DNA of 64,000 nt, from contig JBEQUE010000121.1 of NCBI GenBank assembly GCA_040349255.1, positions 1-64,000 of the forward strand. The letters are read 5' to 3'. Positions 22,926-31,692 of this stretch are shown one piece after another; within the stretch, counting starts at the first letter, position 1; each line of letters starts with the position of its first letter. This stretch comes from DATMER01 sp040349255. GTDB lineage: Bacteria > Acidobacteriota > Thermoanaerobaculia > Multivoradales > UBA5704. The translations under genes and the position numbers were made by a program. Below the pieces are notes generated by a model. That model saw only the letters and a list, made by a program, of their open reading frames with translations. It did not search any database and was not told where the DNA came from.

Positions 22926-25900
22926 TTGAACAAAGCGCGGGTCCAAGCCCTGACGACCATCCTGCCCCTCTGCGTCGCCGCCCTGATCGTTCTGGCGGCC
23001 TTGAGGAGCACGCGCGAAGAAAGCCCGGATCGGCCTTCCGCGGCCCGGGTGCGGCTGGTGGCCGCGGCTGGACCGGTGAGGCCTTCGGAGGGCCGTCTGA
23101 GCGGCGGCTTCGCCTACGCGCCCTGGGCTCCCGACAGGGCCGCGCCGCATCGACCGTCCCGCGAGCTCATCCAGGCCGGGATCCTGATCGAGCGCGCCGT
23201 CAACCGCGACGGCTCCGCCCGGAGCCTCGCCGATCTGGCGGTGGTTCATCTCCTCCTGGGTGACTCGGGACGGGCCGCCTCCCTGCTCGTCCGGGCGGCA
23301 GCGCAGGATCCTTCGGATGCAGCGATCCGGACCGATCTTTCCGCGGCTTTCCTGGCGAGCGCCACAGCGCACGGAAGCTTCAAGGACCTGCTCCAGGCCC
23401 TGGAGGCCGCCGACGAAGCGGTAGGGCTCGCGCCCTCCTGCCCGGAAGCGCGCTTCAACCGGGCACTGGCCCTGGAGCGTCTCGCTCTCCGCTTTCAAGC
23501 CCGCGCCGGGTGGTCCGCATATCTGACGCTTGACGGCCGGTCGGACTGGTCGCGCGAGGCGGGCGCGCACCTCTCCGCCCTGGCCCGGCCCGAATCCGAC
23601 CAGCTCTGGCAGGAACGGAGCGCCGCCTTCGACGGCGCCTCTCCGCGCGCGCTGGAGGCGACGGCTCGGACACTGGCTCAAGGATTCCCGCAGCAGGCGC
23701 GCGAGCTCGCCGAGGAGCTGCCAGGCCGGTGGGCGCTGGCTCAGGCGAGAGGTGAGCCCGCGGCGGCTGAGCAGGAACTGGCTCGCCTCCGTGCGCTCGG
23801 CGCCGCTCTGCAGGAGCGGAACGGAGACCGGTCGATCCTCCTTTCCGTCCGATCGATCACCGCCGCCCGGAACGACCCACACGAGCTGTCGAGATTGATC
23901 TCGGCCCATGCCGACCTCCAGGAAGGCTTCGAAAGATACCGCCTGAGAGATTACGGGCCGGCCGCAAGGTTTTTTTCCGCAGCAGTGGTCCCGCTGAGAG
24001 AAGCCGCATCCCCCTTCGAGCTGCGCGCCCAACTCGGATTGGCTCTCTGTGAATACCGGTCCTTCCAGTATGACGACAGCCTGCGGCATCTCGAAGACAT
24101 CGCGGCTCGCGCCGCGCGCCTGCAGGATCCGGCCCCCCAGGCCCGGGCCCTCTGGATGGCCGGCCTCATCCATGGCATCCGCGGCAATCCGGCGGAGGCT
24201 CTCTCCTCCTATCGCAAGTCGTGGGAGATCTATCACCGCCTCGGAGAGAAGGGCAACCTGGCGCGAGTCAGCACCCTGCTGGCCGAGATGCACCGCAATC
24301 TGGGCGATTTCCCGGAGGCCTGGCGATTTCATGGAATCGCCCTGGAAGGGCTTCCCTTCCTGGCCAGCCTCGACCAGCGCCAGCCGATCCTGGATGAGAT
24401 CGGTGTCTCCCTGGCGGCGGAGAACCGGCCTCGGCTCGCGATCTATTTTCATGAGGAAATTCTCCGGGATCGGACGAGCCCTGCCGGCGCTCCCGGAGCG
24501 TTCCGTACGTTGGCCGAAGCACAATACCAGGCAGGGAGTCTGCAGGCGGCGGTCGCTTCGCTGCGGCGGGAAGCCGACAAGATTGCGCTCATGCCTCCCG
24601 GTCCGGACCGTGAAACGCTGCTCGGAGACCTGACCGCCGCACGGGGAGAAGCCGAGGCGGGGCTCAGCGCAGAACACGCCATCGCTCTTCTCACGGCAGC
24701 CATCGAATCCTACAAGCGGACGGATTACCACCAGCAGCTCATCAGCCTGTACTATCAAAGAGCCAAATCCCTGCAGCGCGAAGGCCGTACCGGGCTCGCG
24801 GAGATCGATCTCGAGCGCGCCATCCGATTGATCGAAGCCTACCGTCCTCCCGAAGGGATCGACACGGCGGATTTCGGCAGGATCCGGGCGGTTTTCGACG
24901 AGATGGTGTCGCTCCAGGTTCGCCTGGGCCGGCCCATGCAGGCCCTGCGCTCCGTCGAAGCCGGAAGATCCCGGATCCTTTCCCTCATGGCTCCAGGAGC
25001 CGACGAGGCCATCGTTTCCCTTGGTCCTGAAGAGATTCGCAAGGCTTTACCGTCGGGAGCGGTCGTTCTGGAGTCGTGGCTCGGAGACGACAGGATCTTT
25101 CTCTGGTCCCTGCGCCGGGACGGGATGGATTTCGCCGCCGTGCCGATCGATCGACAACGTCTCTTTCGAACCGTCGAGGCTTTCCGGAAGGCGATTGCCG
25201 ACGAAGATCCGGCTGCCGTGGGCAGGCTGGGCTCCCGGCTCCATACGATCCTGATCGAGCCGCTGAAGCACAGCTTGAACGGAGCCGATCCGCTGATCCT
25301 GGTTCCGGACTGGAAGCTCTCGGGGCTACCCTTCCCGGCCCTGCAGCGCGAGATCGGAGGCCGCTATCTGATCGAGGACCACGCGTTGACGACGGCACCG
25401 GCCGCGAGCGTCTATCTCGCCTGCCTGCGGCGGGCCGCACAGCGCAAGGGTCCCCTGGGTGTGCTGGCTCTCGGGAACCCTCTCGGCGACGCGAGCCTGT
25501 TTCCGACCCTGGCCTCCCTCCCGGGAGCCGAAGCGGAAGCCGGTCGCATCGCGGGTTTCTATCCCCGCAGCCGGGTCCTGCTGAAGGCAGCGGCAACCCG
25601 GGAGCGCTGGTTGGCCGAACTGGACCAGTGGCCGGTGATCCATTTCGGCGGCCATGCCGTCTCCAATCCCGCGAACCCCTCCCTCTCCGCTCTCGTCCTC
25701 GCTCCGGCAGGCCGGGACAACGGGGTCTTCTACCTGCGCGACTTTCCGGCCTCGCGCCTGAAGCGGGTCCGCCTGATGGTCCTCGCGGCCTGCAGCACCC
25801 TGGCCGGAGACTCCTCGGATGCCGCGCCTGCCATTGCGACGCCGCTGCTGGCTCGTGGCGTGCCGGCCGTGGTGGGAACCCTGTGGCCGGTCAGCGACCA

Positions 25901-26060
25901 GGACGCCGAGGCGATGGCTTCCGATTTTCATCGCCGGTTCGCCGCCGGAAACAGCGTGGCGCACGCGCTCCGCGATGCCCAGCTCTCCTGCCTTCACGGG
26001 CAGGACTCCCAGCGCAGGAATCCCTTGCACTGGGCTGGATTTCTCGCCATTGGCTCTTGA
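22926..26060 (+). CDS. TPR-CHAT caspase-like protease, membrane anchored
   Basis: 1044 residues from a TTG at 22926; no good ribosome site is seen, so the start is uncertain. An N-terminal hydrophobic anchor (TTILPLCVAALIVLAAL) is followed by a long helical TPR region (about residues 75-650). The CHAT peptidase domain fills the last 330 residues, with the catalytic His in VIHFGGHA and Cys in LAACST, then VVGTLWPVSD. Family knowledge: CHAT proteins are clan CD cysteine proteases related to separase and caspases, often activated through repeat or sensor domains to cleave a neighbour-encoded substrate. The gene is 40 bases after the PEGA lipoprotein and 13 before an unassigned gene that is a candidate substrate. 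Confidence 0.88.
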   Translation: MNKARVQALTTILPLCVAALIVLAALRSTREESPDRPSAARVRLVAAAGPVRPSEGRLSGGFAYAPWAPDRAAPHRPSRELIQAGILIERAVNRDGSARSLADLAVVHLLLGDSGRAASLLVRAAAQDPSDAAIRTDLSAAFLASATAHGSFKDLLQALEAADEAVGLAPSCPEARFNRALALERLALRFQARAGWSAYLTLDGRSDWSREAGAHLSALARPESDQLWQERSAAFDGASPRALEATARTLAQGFPQQARELAEELPGRWALAQARGEPAAAEQELARLRALGAALQERNGDRSILLSVRSITAARNDPHELSRLISAHADLQEGFERYRLRDYGPAARFFSAAVVPLREAASPFELRAQLGLALCEYRSFQYDDSLRHLEDIAARAARLQDPAPQARALWMAGLIHGIRGNPAEALSSYRKSWEIYHRLGEKGNLARVSTLLAEMHRNLGDFPEAWRFHGIALEGLPFLASLDQRQPILDEIGVSLAAENRPRLAIYFHEEILRDRTSPAGAPGAFRTLAEAQYQAGSLQAAVASLRREADKIALMPPGPDRETLLGDLTAARGEAEAGLSAEHAIALLTAAIESYKRTDYHQQLISLYYQRAKSLQREGRTGLAEIDLERAIRLIEAYRPPEGIDTADFGRIRAVFDEMVSLQVRLGRPMQALRSVEAGRSRILSLMAPGADEAIVSLGPEEIRKALPSGAVVLESWLGDDRIFLWSLRRDGMDFAAVPIDRQRLFRTVEAFRKAIADEDPAAVGRLGSRLHTILIEPLKHSLNGADPLILVPDWKLSGLPFPALQREIGGRYLIEDHALTTAPAASVYLACLRRAAQRKGPLGVLALGNPLGDASLFPTLASLPGAEAEAGRIAGFYPRSRVLLKAAATRERWLAELDQWPVIHFGGHAVSNPANPSLSALVLAPAGRDNGVFYLRDFPASRLKRVRLMVLAACSTLAGDSSDAAPAIATPLLARGVPAVVGTLWPVSDQDAEAMASDFHRRFAAGNSVAHALRDAQLSCLHGQDSQRRNPLHWAGFLAIGS

Positions 26061-26073
26061 ACGGAGGGTAATC

Positions 26074-27072
26074 ATGGCCGACCCCGCAAGTCTCGTGCTG
26101 ATCTTCAGTGGAATGATCGCTTTTGTTCCGAACCTGACCCGCACGGATCCCGCCGCCGTGACGGCGCTCCTCCTGGCCGACCATGGTGGCCATGGACATG
26201 AACAGTTCCTGAGGGTCCCCAGGAGCATCCTCACTCAGGCGTGTCCAGCAGCCTACTGCACCGAAATCACCCTGCCGACCGGGACGAGCGGGAAAGCCAC
26301 CTACTGCAACTGCCGTCTGGCCAATTCACAGATCACCATAGCGCCGATGCCGTCTCAAACCAGGCCGCTCTTTCCCGACAGGCCGAGCGGCCAGTTGCCC
26401 AGCAACACAAATGCGAGCAGTATCGAGTGGCTCGTACGGCTCCGGAACATCGATCCCGATTTCGCGGAGCTCGATCGGCAGAAGTTCGCCCGGTTCGACG
26501 GCAGCCAGCTCACCTTCCGGCCCACGGAGATGGCTACCTGTGCCTTCGATGAGGAAGTGGCCCAATCCCGCACGGTCTTCAAGCAACGGTTCATTCAACA
26601 AGGACATGTCGTTCATGAACAGGCCGTAGCGGAGATGGCGGTGTTCTTGGCGCCTGTAGGGACGGCAACGACGAGAGTGACGCTGACGGTCCAGCCGCAG
26701 AATTTCACTCTGAACCTGGTATGCCAACCGGGACCTTCCTGCCCTGTCATCCTGTTGAACACGCCACCCCGAAATGAAAATTGTCAACAGTGTTCGGATT
26801 GTATTACAGGCGATCATTTTGCTGAATATTGGAGACTGACGGGAAGGAGCGTTGGCGGAGGCGCGTTGCCGCGGCGGGAGTGCAACGTCAAGAGTGTGCT
26901 GTCAACGCAGCCGCCTCGCCTGTGTCCGGACTATTCGATCCTCGAGCGCCCAGAATCCGAGAGCCGGAATCTGGCCTTGCTCCCCGAGCCTACCCGCAAG
27001 GCTCTCCTCTCCACGCTGTTCGTCACGGTCGGCAACCGTGTGATCTGCCCCATGGCCGTGATCGAGCCGTAG
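26074..27072 (+). CDS. Unassigned protein downstream of the CHAT protease, candidate partner or substrate
   Basis: 332 residues; the ATG at 26074 follows GGAGGGT. No signal peptide. Cysteines are frequent and partly paired (ACPAAYC, CNC, NCQQCSDC), and short beta-like stretches are visible (VTLTVQPQNFTLNLVC). No family recognised. It starts 13 bases after the CHAT gene on the same strand, the position in which CHAT proteases often have their effector or substrate; that role is inference only. Confidence 0.65.
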   Translation: MADPASLVLIFSGMIAFVPNLTRTDPAAVTALLLADHGGHGHEQFLRVPRSILTQACPAAYCTEITLPTGTSGKATYCNCRLANSQITIAPMPSQTRPLFPDRPSGQLPSNTNASSIEWLVRLRNIDPDFAELDRQKFARFDGSQLTFRPTEMATCAFDEEVAQSRTVFKQRFIQQGHVVHEQAVAEMAVFLAPVGTATTRVTLTVQPQNFTLNLVCQPGPSCPVILLNTPPRNENCQQCSDCITGDHFAEYWRLTGRSVGGGALPRRECNVKSVLSTQPPRLCPDYSILERPESESRNLALLPEPTRKALLSTLFVTVGNRVICPMAVIEP

Positions 27073-27124
27073 GAGAGCGCCGCGCGAGCCACGTCCGAGG
27101 CGCCGGCGTCGCGGAGCCGTCTCC

Positions 27125-27769
27125 TCAGCGTCGACTCTCGCGCTCTCCCGCCAGAATCTTCCCGTACTCCTCCAGCAACGAGTCCTGGATCCGCAGGGTG
27201 ACCCGCAGCCTCTCGGAGATGATGGTGAGCATCCGCCGAGGGTTGTCCTCCAGGATCTCCGAGATACTGCTGATGCGGTCCACGACGGCGGCCTGGCTGG
27301 TGACGTACACGCCCTGAAGCTCGTAGACCTTCGAGACGCGCCTCAGCCAGTCGAAATCCAGGAAGCTCGCCGCCTGTGTCACCTGGGCCGTATTCCAGGC
27401 CGCGGAGGAAAGGAGGGCGATCTGGAAATTGAACTGCAGGGAGGTATCGCGCCGCTCCTGGATCCGGAGCAGGGCCTCCTCGACCTGCCGCAGCAGCGCC
27501 CGGTTGGCCTGCCGGCTGTTCCGCAGCTCGGACTCATTGCTGCGGATCTCTTCGAGGATGCCGGTCCGGGCGTGCTCGGCCAACTCCTTGTGGCTCCGGT
27601 TCTCGCGCCACTCGTCCACGGCAAGGGCGAGGAGCACCGCGAACACCACTGAAGCCGCTTCGACGAGAAGCTCCGGGAATTTCTCTCGCAGCCGGGGGCG
27701 GAGACCATTCGGCCCCACCGGCCGGGTCTCCATCGCCTTCACCTCGGTCTGCTCCGCTTGCGCTGACAT
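27125..27769 (-). CDS. Single-TM protein with a long helical cytosolic or periplasmic part
   Basis: 214 residues from the ATG at 27769 (GGAG upstream). One transmembrane segment (LLVEAASVVFAVLLALAVDEW, about residues 38-58) is followed by an almost wholly helical region (EEIRSNESELRNSRQANRAL...) that may form coiled coils. The sequence LVEAASVVFAVLLALAVDEWREN is shared by an uncharacterised family I have seen in many Gram-negative bacteria, of unknown role. It is convergent with the CHAT locus. Confidence 0.75.
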   Translation of the reverse strand: MSAQAEQTEVKAMETRPVGPNGLRPRLREKFPELLVEAASVVFAVLLALAVDEWRENRSHKELAEHARTGILEEIRSNESELRNSRQANRALLRQVEEALLRIQERRDTSLQFNFQIALLSSAAWNTAQVTQAASFLDFDWLRRVSKVYELQGVYVTSQAAVVDRISSISEILEDNPRRMLTIISERLRVTLRIQDSLLEEYGKILAGERESRR

Positions 27770-27848
27770 GACGCTCCGCAAGTCTACAACAGCGACGCTG
27801 AGCGGGTGCGTTGGCCGCATTGACGACCAGGCTCTCGGCAGAGGCGAA

Positions 27849-28349
27849 CTACCGCGTCCGTTTCTTGAGGACTTCCGCCACCTCGTGATGCCCCAGGCGC
27901 TCGGCCTCTTCGAGCGGTGTCGAGAGCTCATCGATGCGGGTGCGAGCCGCGGGATCCGCGCCTCGCGAGAGGAGAAGCTCCACGGCCCTTCGATCGTTGC
28001 GCGTTGCCGCGTAGTGGAGGGGCGTCCAGTCGTTCAAGCCCCGCTGCTGGAGGTCCGCGCCAGCCGCGAGCAGGAGCTCCAGGATCTCGTACCGGTCTTC
28101 ACGATCCGAGGCAAGGGCCGCGAGCAGCGAAGGGAAGCCGCTTTCATCGTGAAGGTTCGGGTCGGCGCCGAGGTCGATCAGGCGGCGAAGGAACGGTAAC
28201 GGACTGTGATAGATGGCGTACTCCAGGGGGTACGTGCGAAGGGAACCGATCCAGCCGTTCGCAGGATCGTCGACCAGCGCTCTCAGGGCTTCGAGGTCGC
28301 CGGCTTTGAAGGCCGCATGGAGTTGGGTGGCTTCGCCCATAGGGTCCAT
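27849..28349 (-). CDS. Ankyrin-repeat protein
   Basis: 166 residues from the ATG at 28349 (another in-frame ATG is at 28340). Four to five ankyrin units are visible: LHAAFKAGDLEALRALV, LRRLIDLGADPNLHDESG, ILELLLAAGADLQQRGLNDW and TPLHYAATRNDRRAVELLLSRGADPAART. No signal peptide or catalytic domain. A cytosolic protein-binding role is likely; the partner is unknown. Confidence 0.85.
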   Translation of the reverse strand: MDPMGEATQLHAAFKAGDLEALRALVDDPANGWIGSLRTYPLEYAIYHSPLPFLRRLIDLGADPNLHDESGFPSLLAALASDREDRYEILELLLAAGADLQQRGLNDWTPLHYAATRNDRRAVELLLSRGADPAARTRIDELSTPLEEAERLGHHEVAEVLKKRTR

Positions 28350-28399
28350 AGGATATAGGCCGATGCGGGCGAGCGCGGGCCCGCCCGCATCAGCGGTCG

Positions 28400-31210
28400 T
28401 CAGGCTGTGGTTGGCGCCGGGGAGGTTGGCGAGACCCCCTGCAGCAGGAGCAGGAAGAGCACGATCGCCGCCGCGGCAGGAGCCCAGGCCGGCGCCGTTC
28501 CGGCCAGGGCTGCGAGGATCGCCGCGATCAACAGGATGATCAGGATCAGCAGAAGGATGAACAACAGCACCTCGACGAAGATCGGGACCAGTTCCCAGAT
28601 GCACTCGATCAAGCCGCCGCCGTTGAGCCCACCCGAGATCAGGTAGGCGCCGGCACCCGTCGACTCATCGTGGATGATATAGCCGACGCCGATCCAGTTG
28701 CCGAAGTCGACGTTCCTCTCTGCGGTGAGCACGGTCTTGCCCTGGCTCACGGCCCGGCTGATGTCGTTCTCGACCGCCGAGCTCAGCTGAAGCCTGGGCA
28801 GCACGACTGCCGCGTTGGCCGAGGTGACGCGATAGATCGGAATGCCCTGCGCCATCGCGGCCGAGATGAGATGGATAGCGGAGATGCCCCGGTTCGTGGG
28901 CGTCGCATCCCCGATGGTCTCGAGCTGGTCGAAGACCGCCCCCTCCAGGTAGGACCCCTGGAAGCCCGCCTGCTTCATGAAGTTCACGACCTGCGCCGGA
29001 TCCTGTCCCGCCGCTCCCATCAGGGAGTGCTTCACATCCATGATGCGGCTCTGGTAGATGCCGGAGCGCGGCGCCCCGAAGAGGTAGGACACCGTCAGCG
29101 GCGAGCTGAAGAAGCCGACCGACGGCAGGCGGAGCTGGTGCACGCCCGCGCCGCTCGCCGCGATCTCTCCCAGGTAGTCGGTCTCCATCCAGTAGTGGAG
29201 CTGGACCTGGTGGAGATACTCGGGTGCGTTGTTCACCGGGTTGGCTTCGAACCGCTTCTGAACGATCTCCTTCGTGACGCCGTTGCCCGTAATTCCGGCC
29301 ACGATCTCGTCGCCGGCCACGATCTGGTAGGGGATCGTGGTGGGTCCGTCCGGACCCTGGAAAAGGACATCCACGAAGAAGCTGCCCCCCATCTGCACGG
29401 GACCGCCCGCGCCGAGCGTCTGGCCGTCGAGGCGGACGACCGGAACGACGTCCACGAGGTAGACGGGCAACGAGCTGGCGCCGCCGTTGCGCGCCGCCGC
29501 CAATGTATCGGCGTCGGCCTGCGTCGCGGGATCGAACTCGATACCGAGTCGCTGGCTGTTCAGGGCCGGGAGGCTCAGCTTGACCGAGAACGACGGATGT
29601 CCCAGGGAGCGGTCGAACTGCGAGGCGAACCCGTTCAAGGTCACGGTGTGCCGCACGCCGGCCGGAAGCACGCTCACCGCGCTCCCCCGCACCAGGACCT
29701 GGTACGGAAGCGACGCCGGAAGCACCGCGTTCGTCTGCGGCAGGATGGTCTTCTTGCCCAGCAGCCCGTCGCGCGTCCGCTCCACGCCGCCGGCGGTGAT
29801 GCCCTGATCCGTGCCCTGGACCCAGGTCTCCATCCGCTGCTCCAGGACCTCGGGGTGGACGTTGGTGATCATGCCGAGGGCCTCGTCGACGTCCGCCACA
29901 CCCGCCGGGTCCATCACGGAGCTGATGGGATTGTCCGCGAACACGGTCGACCGCGGAGTGAACTGGTGGAGCTTGAACGAGGCGTCCATCGGCACCCAGG
30001 TGTCGCCCTCCCGCTGCACGGCGCCGCGGCTCGGGATGTTGTCCACGAAAGCCTCGACCCAGACGTGGTCAATGCGGAGATGGCTGACCACGCCGCCGTT
30101 GATCAGGGCCACGTTCGGGATGCCGCCCTGACCGAGGATCTGCTGCGCCACGTTCGGGGTCGCGGCTCCGCCGACCCAGTCCTTTGCCGCCTCGACGGGT
30201 ACCTCTACCGTGCCGGTAACGTAGCGGGCCGGCACGCCCGCGGCGCGCAGCAAGGCGATCAGCAGACTGGCCGTGTCGAAGGCGTTGCCGCGCTTCGCAT
30301 CGAGCGTCATTTGAGAGCCCTGCACCGAGCCGTAGGTGGGATAGAACTCGATGTTGTTGCGCACCCAGTCGTAGATCCGGACCGGCTGGTTGCCCAGCGA
30401 CGCGGCCAGGGCGCGGATCTCCGGAGTGATCTGGGCGTCCTCGGTCGCCGCGAGGTCGGCGGGCGTCGGCGGTGTCAGGCTCGCCACCGCGCCGACGATC
30501 GAGCCGGCATGCAGCGTATCGAGGGACTTCCCCATGCCCGGCTGCCGGCGGACCGGCTGCGCCCGGCGGAACGGGAGACGGGAGGGATCGAGCTCGCCCT
30601 CCTCGTTCGGCCGCTCGGACGTGGACTTGCGCAGGCGCTCGGCCGCGGCGGCGGCCGACTTGCGCGCGTCGCGCGGATCCTTCGCTCTGGCGGCGGCATC
30701 CAGATCCTGGAACACGGCCTCGATCTCATCCAGGTATCTGCGTTGCGCAGCGTCGTGGCGCGCGAGCACCAACGGCGGCAGGCCCGCGGCGAGAAGCCGC
30801 GACCGGACCTCTTCGAAGCCCTGAAGGACGCCGCGATGGACCCTCTTCAGCTGCTCCGCGATCCGCTCCGCCTCGACCGGCCCCGGGAGCCGGTCGAGCT
30901 CGGCGGCGAGCGCATGCATCTCCGCCGCCTTGCCGAGAACGGGATGGACGGGACGGGAAGGCACCGCGGCCGCCACGGAATCGGGCTGCGACCGGGTCTC
31001 CATGCGGCTCGCGAACCGCCGCAGATAATTCTTTTCCTCCCGCGAGAGCGCCAGGCGGGGATTGTCCGCCAGCTGCCGCAGGGCAAACGCCGGATCGCGC
31101 CGCGCGGCGCGGGACTCCGCCCAGACATTGCCGCCGGAGCTCATCCAGGTGAACGAGGCCAGGGCCACGATCGCCGTGCCCGCCTTCAGGTTTCTATTCC
31201 GGAATAGCAT
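28400..31210 (-). CDS. Transglutaminase-fold protein lacking the catalytic Cys, exported, C-terminal membrane anchor
   Basis: 936 residues; ATG follows AGGAGGCGG. A signal peptide (GTAIVALASFTWMSSGGNVWA) is followed by a helical region. A transglutaminase-like core sits at about residues 265-385: IYDWVRNNIEFYPTYGS, then RGNAFDTASLLIALLRAAG where the active-site Cys should stand (Ala here), then DHVWVEAFV and WVPMDASFK carrying the His and Asp. Long beta-rich regions follow, and the C-terminus has two hydrophobic segments (VEVLLFILLLILIILLIAAI and the last 30 residues). The missing Cys implies a non-catalytic, binding or scaffold role. It is followed by Cys-rich and mosaic surface proteins on the same strand. 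Confidence 0.8.
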   Translation of the reverse strand: MLFRNRNLKAGTAIVALASFTWMSSGGNVWAESRAARRDPAFALRQLADNPRLALSREEKNYLRRFASRMETRSQPDSVAAAVPSRPVHPVLGKAAEMHALAAELDRLPGPVEAERIAEQLKRVHRGVLQGFEEVRSRLLAAGLPPLVLARHDAAQRRYLDEIEAVFQDLDAAARAKDPRDARKSAAAAAERLRKSTSERPNEEGELDPSRLPFRRAQPVRRQPGMGKSLDTLHAGSIVGAVASLTPPTPADLAATEDAQITPEIRALAASLGNQPVRIYDWVRNNIEFYPTYGSVQGSQMTLDAKRGNAFDTASLLIALLRAAGVPARYVTGTVEVPVEAAKDWVGGAATPNVAQQILGQGGIPNVALINGGVVSHLRIDHVWVEAFVDNIPSRGAVQREGDTWVPMDASFKLHQFTPRSTVFADNPISSVMDPAGVADVDEALGMITNVHPEVLEQRMETWVQGTDQGITAGGVERTRDGLLGKKTILPQTNAVLPASLPYQVLVRGSAVSVLPAGVRHTVTLNGFASQFDRSLGHPSFSVKLSLPALNSQRLGIEFDPATQADADTLAAARNGGASSLPVYLVDVVPVVRLDGQTLGAGGPVQMGGSFFVDVLFQGPDGPTTIPYQIVAGDEIVAGITGNGVTKEIVQKRFEANPVNNAPEYLHQVQLHYWMETDYLGEIAASGAGVHQLRLPSVGFFSSPLTVSYLFGAPRSGIYQSRIMDVKHSLMGAAGQDPAQVVNFMKQAGFQGSYLEGAVFDQLETIGDATPTNRGISAIHLISAAMAQGIPIYRVTSANAAVVLPRLQLSSAVENDISRAVSQGKTVLTAERNVDFGNWIGVGYIIHDESTGAGAYLISGGLNGGGLIECIWELVPIFVEVLLFILLLILIILLIAAILAALAGTAPAWAPAAAAIVLFLLLLQGVSPTSPAPTTA

Positions 31211-31264
31211 GAGTACCGCCTCCTGGCACGCGCCGAATGTCCGTTTTTCTTGCCTCGTTCTCCG

Positions 31265-31663
31265 TCAAGGACATGGGTCGGCACACCCGACCGGCCGTGG
31301 GAGCTTGATTCTCACATCGCAGGTCGCGACGTTCTGGATCGCCTGGGCAGCGGCCTGCTGATGGCCGAGGTTGCCGCCGCCGAAGCAGGTGACGTTGATC
31401 CGGCTCCGGGCGGCATAGCAGGCGAGCCATTTCGTCTTCTCCGCCTGGAGGAGGCTGCAGCCCGTGATCCCCGCGCAGGACATCGGTGCCGGCGTCTTGC
31501 AGCTCAGGACCACATCGGCCTGGAGCGCGATGCACACGTTCAGGGGACAGAGCATGAGCGGGTTGTTGACGTCGCACTGCGCGCGCGCGCCGCCCGCAAA
31601 CAGAAGGCCCGCGAAAAGCGCCAGCGCCACCAGGACCGGTTTCGGAATCATGAATCTCGCCAT
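31265..31663 (-). CDS. Small secreted cysteine-rich protein
   Basis: 132 residues; ATG at 31663 follows AGGAGAG. A signal peptide (PVLVALALFAGLLFAGGARA) is cut before QCD. The mature part of about 105 residues has eleven cysteines (for example MLCPLNVC, CAGITGC, CADPC), suggesting several disulfides in the periplasm or outside the cell. No family recognised. It lies between the transglutaminase-fold and mosaic surface protein genes on the same strand, with short spacers. Confidence 0.75.
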   Translation of the reverse strand: MARFMIPKPVLVALALFAGLLFAGGARAQCDVNNPLMLCPLNVCIALQADVVLSCKTPAPMSCAGITGCSLLQAEKTKWLACYAARSRINVTCFGGGNLGHQQAAAQAIQNVATCDVRIKLPRPVGCADPCP

Positions 31664-31692
31664 GACAGCTCTCCTGTGATTCGAAGCTCTGA

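Noticed and set aside
28670..31207. Long plus-strand frame opposite the transglutaminase-fold gene
   Set aside because: Antisense shadow in GC-rich DNA; the minus-strand protein has a signal peptide, domain motifs and a ribosome site.
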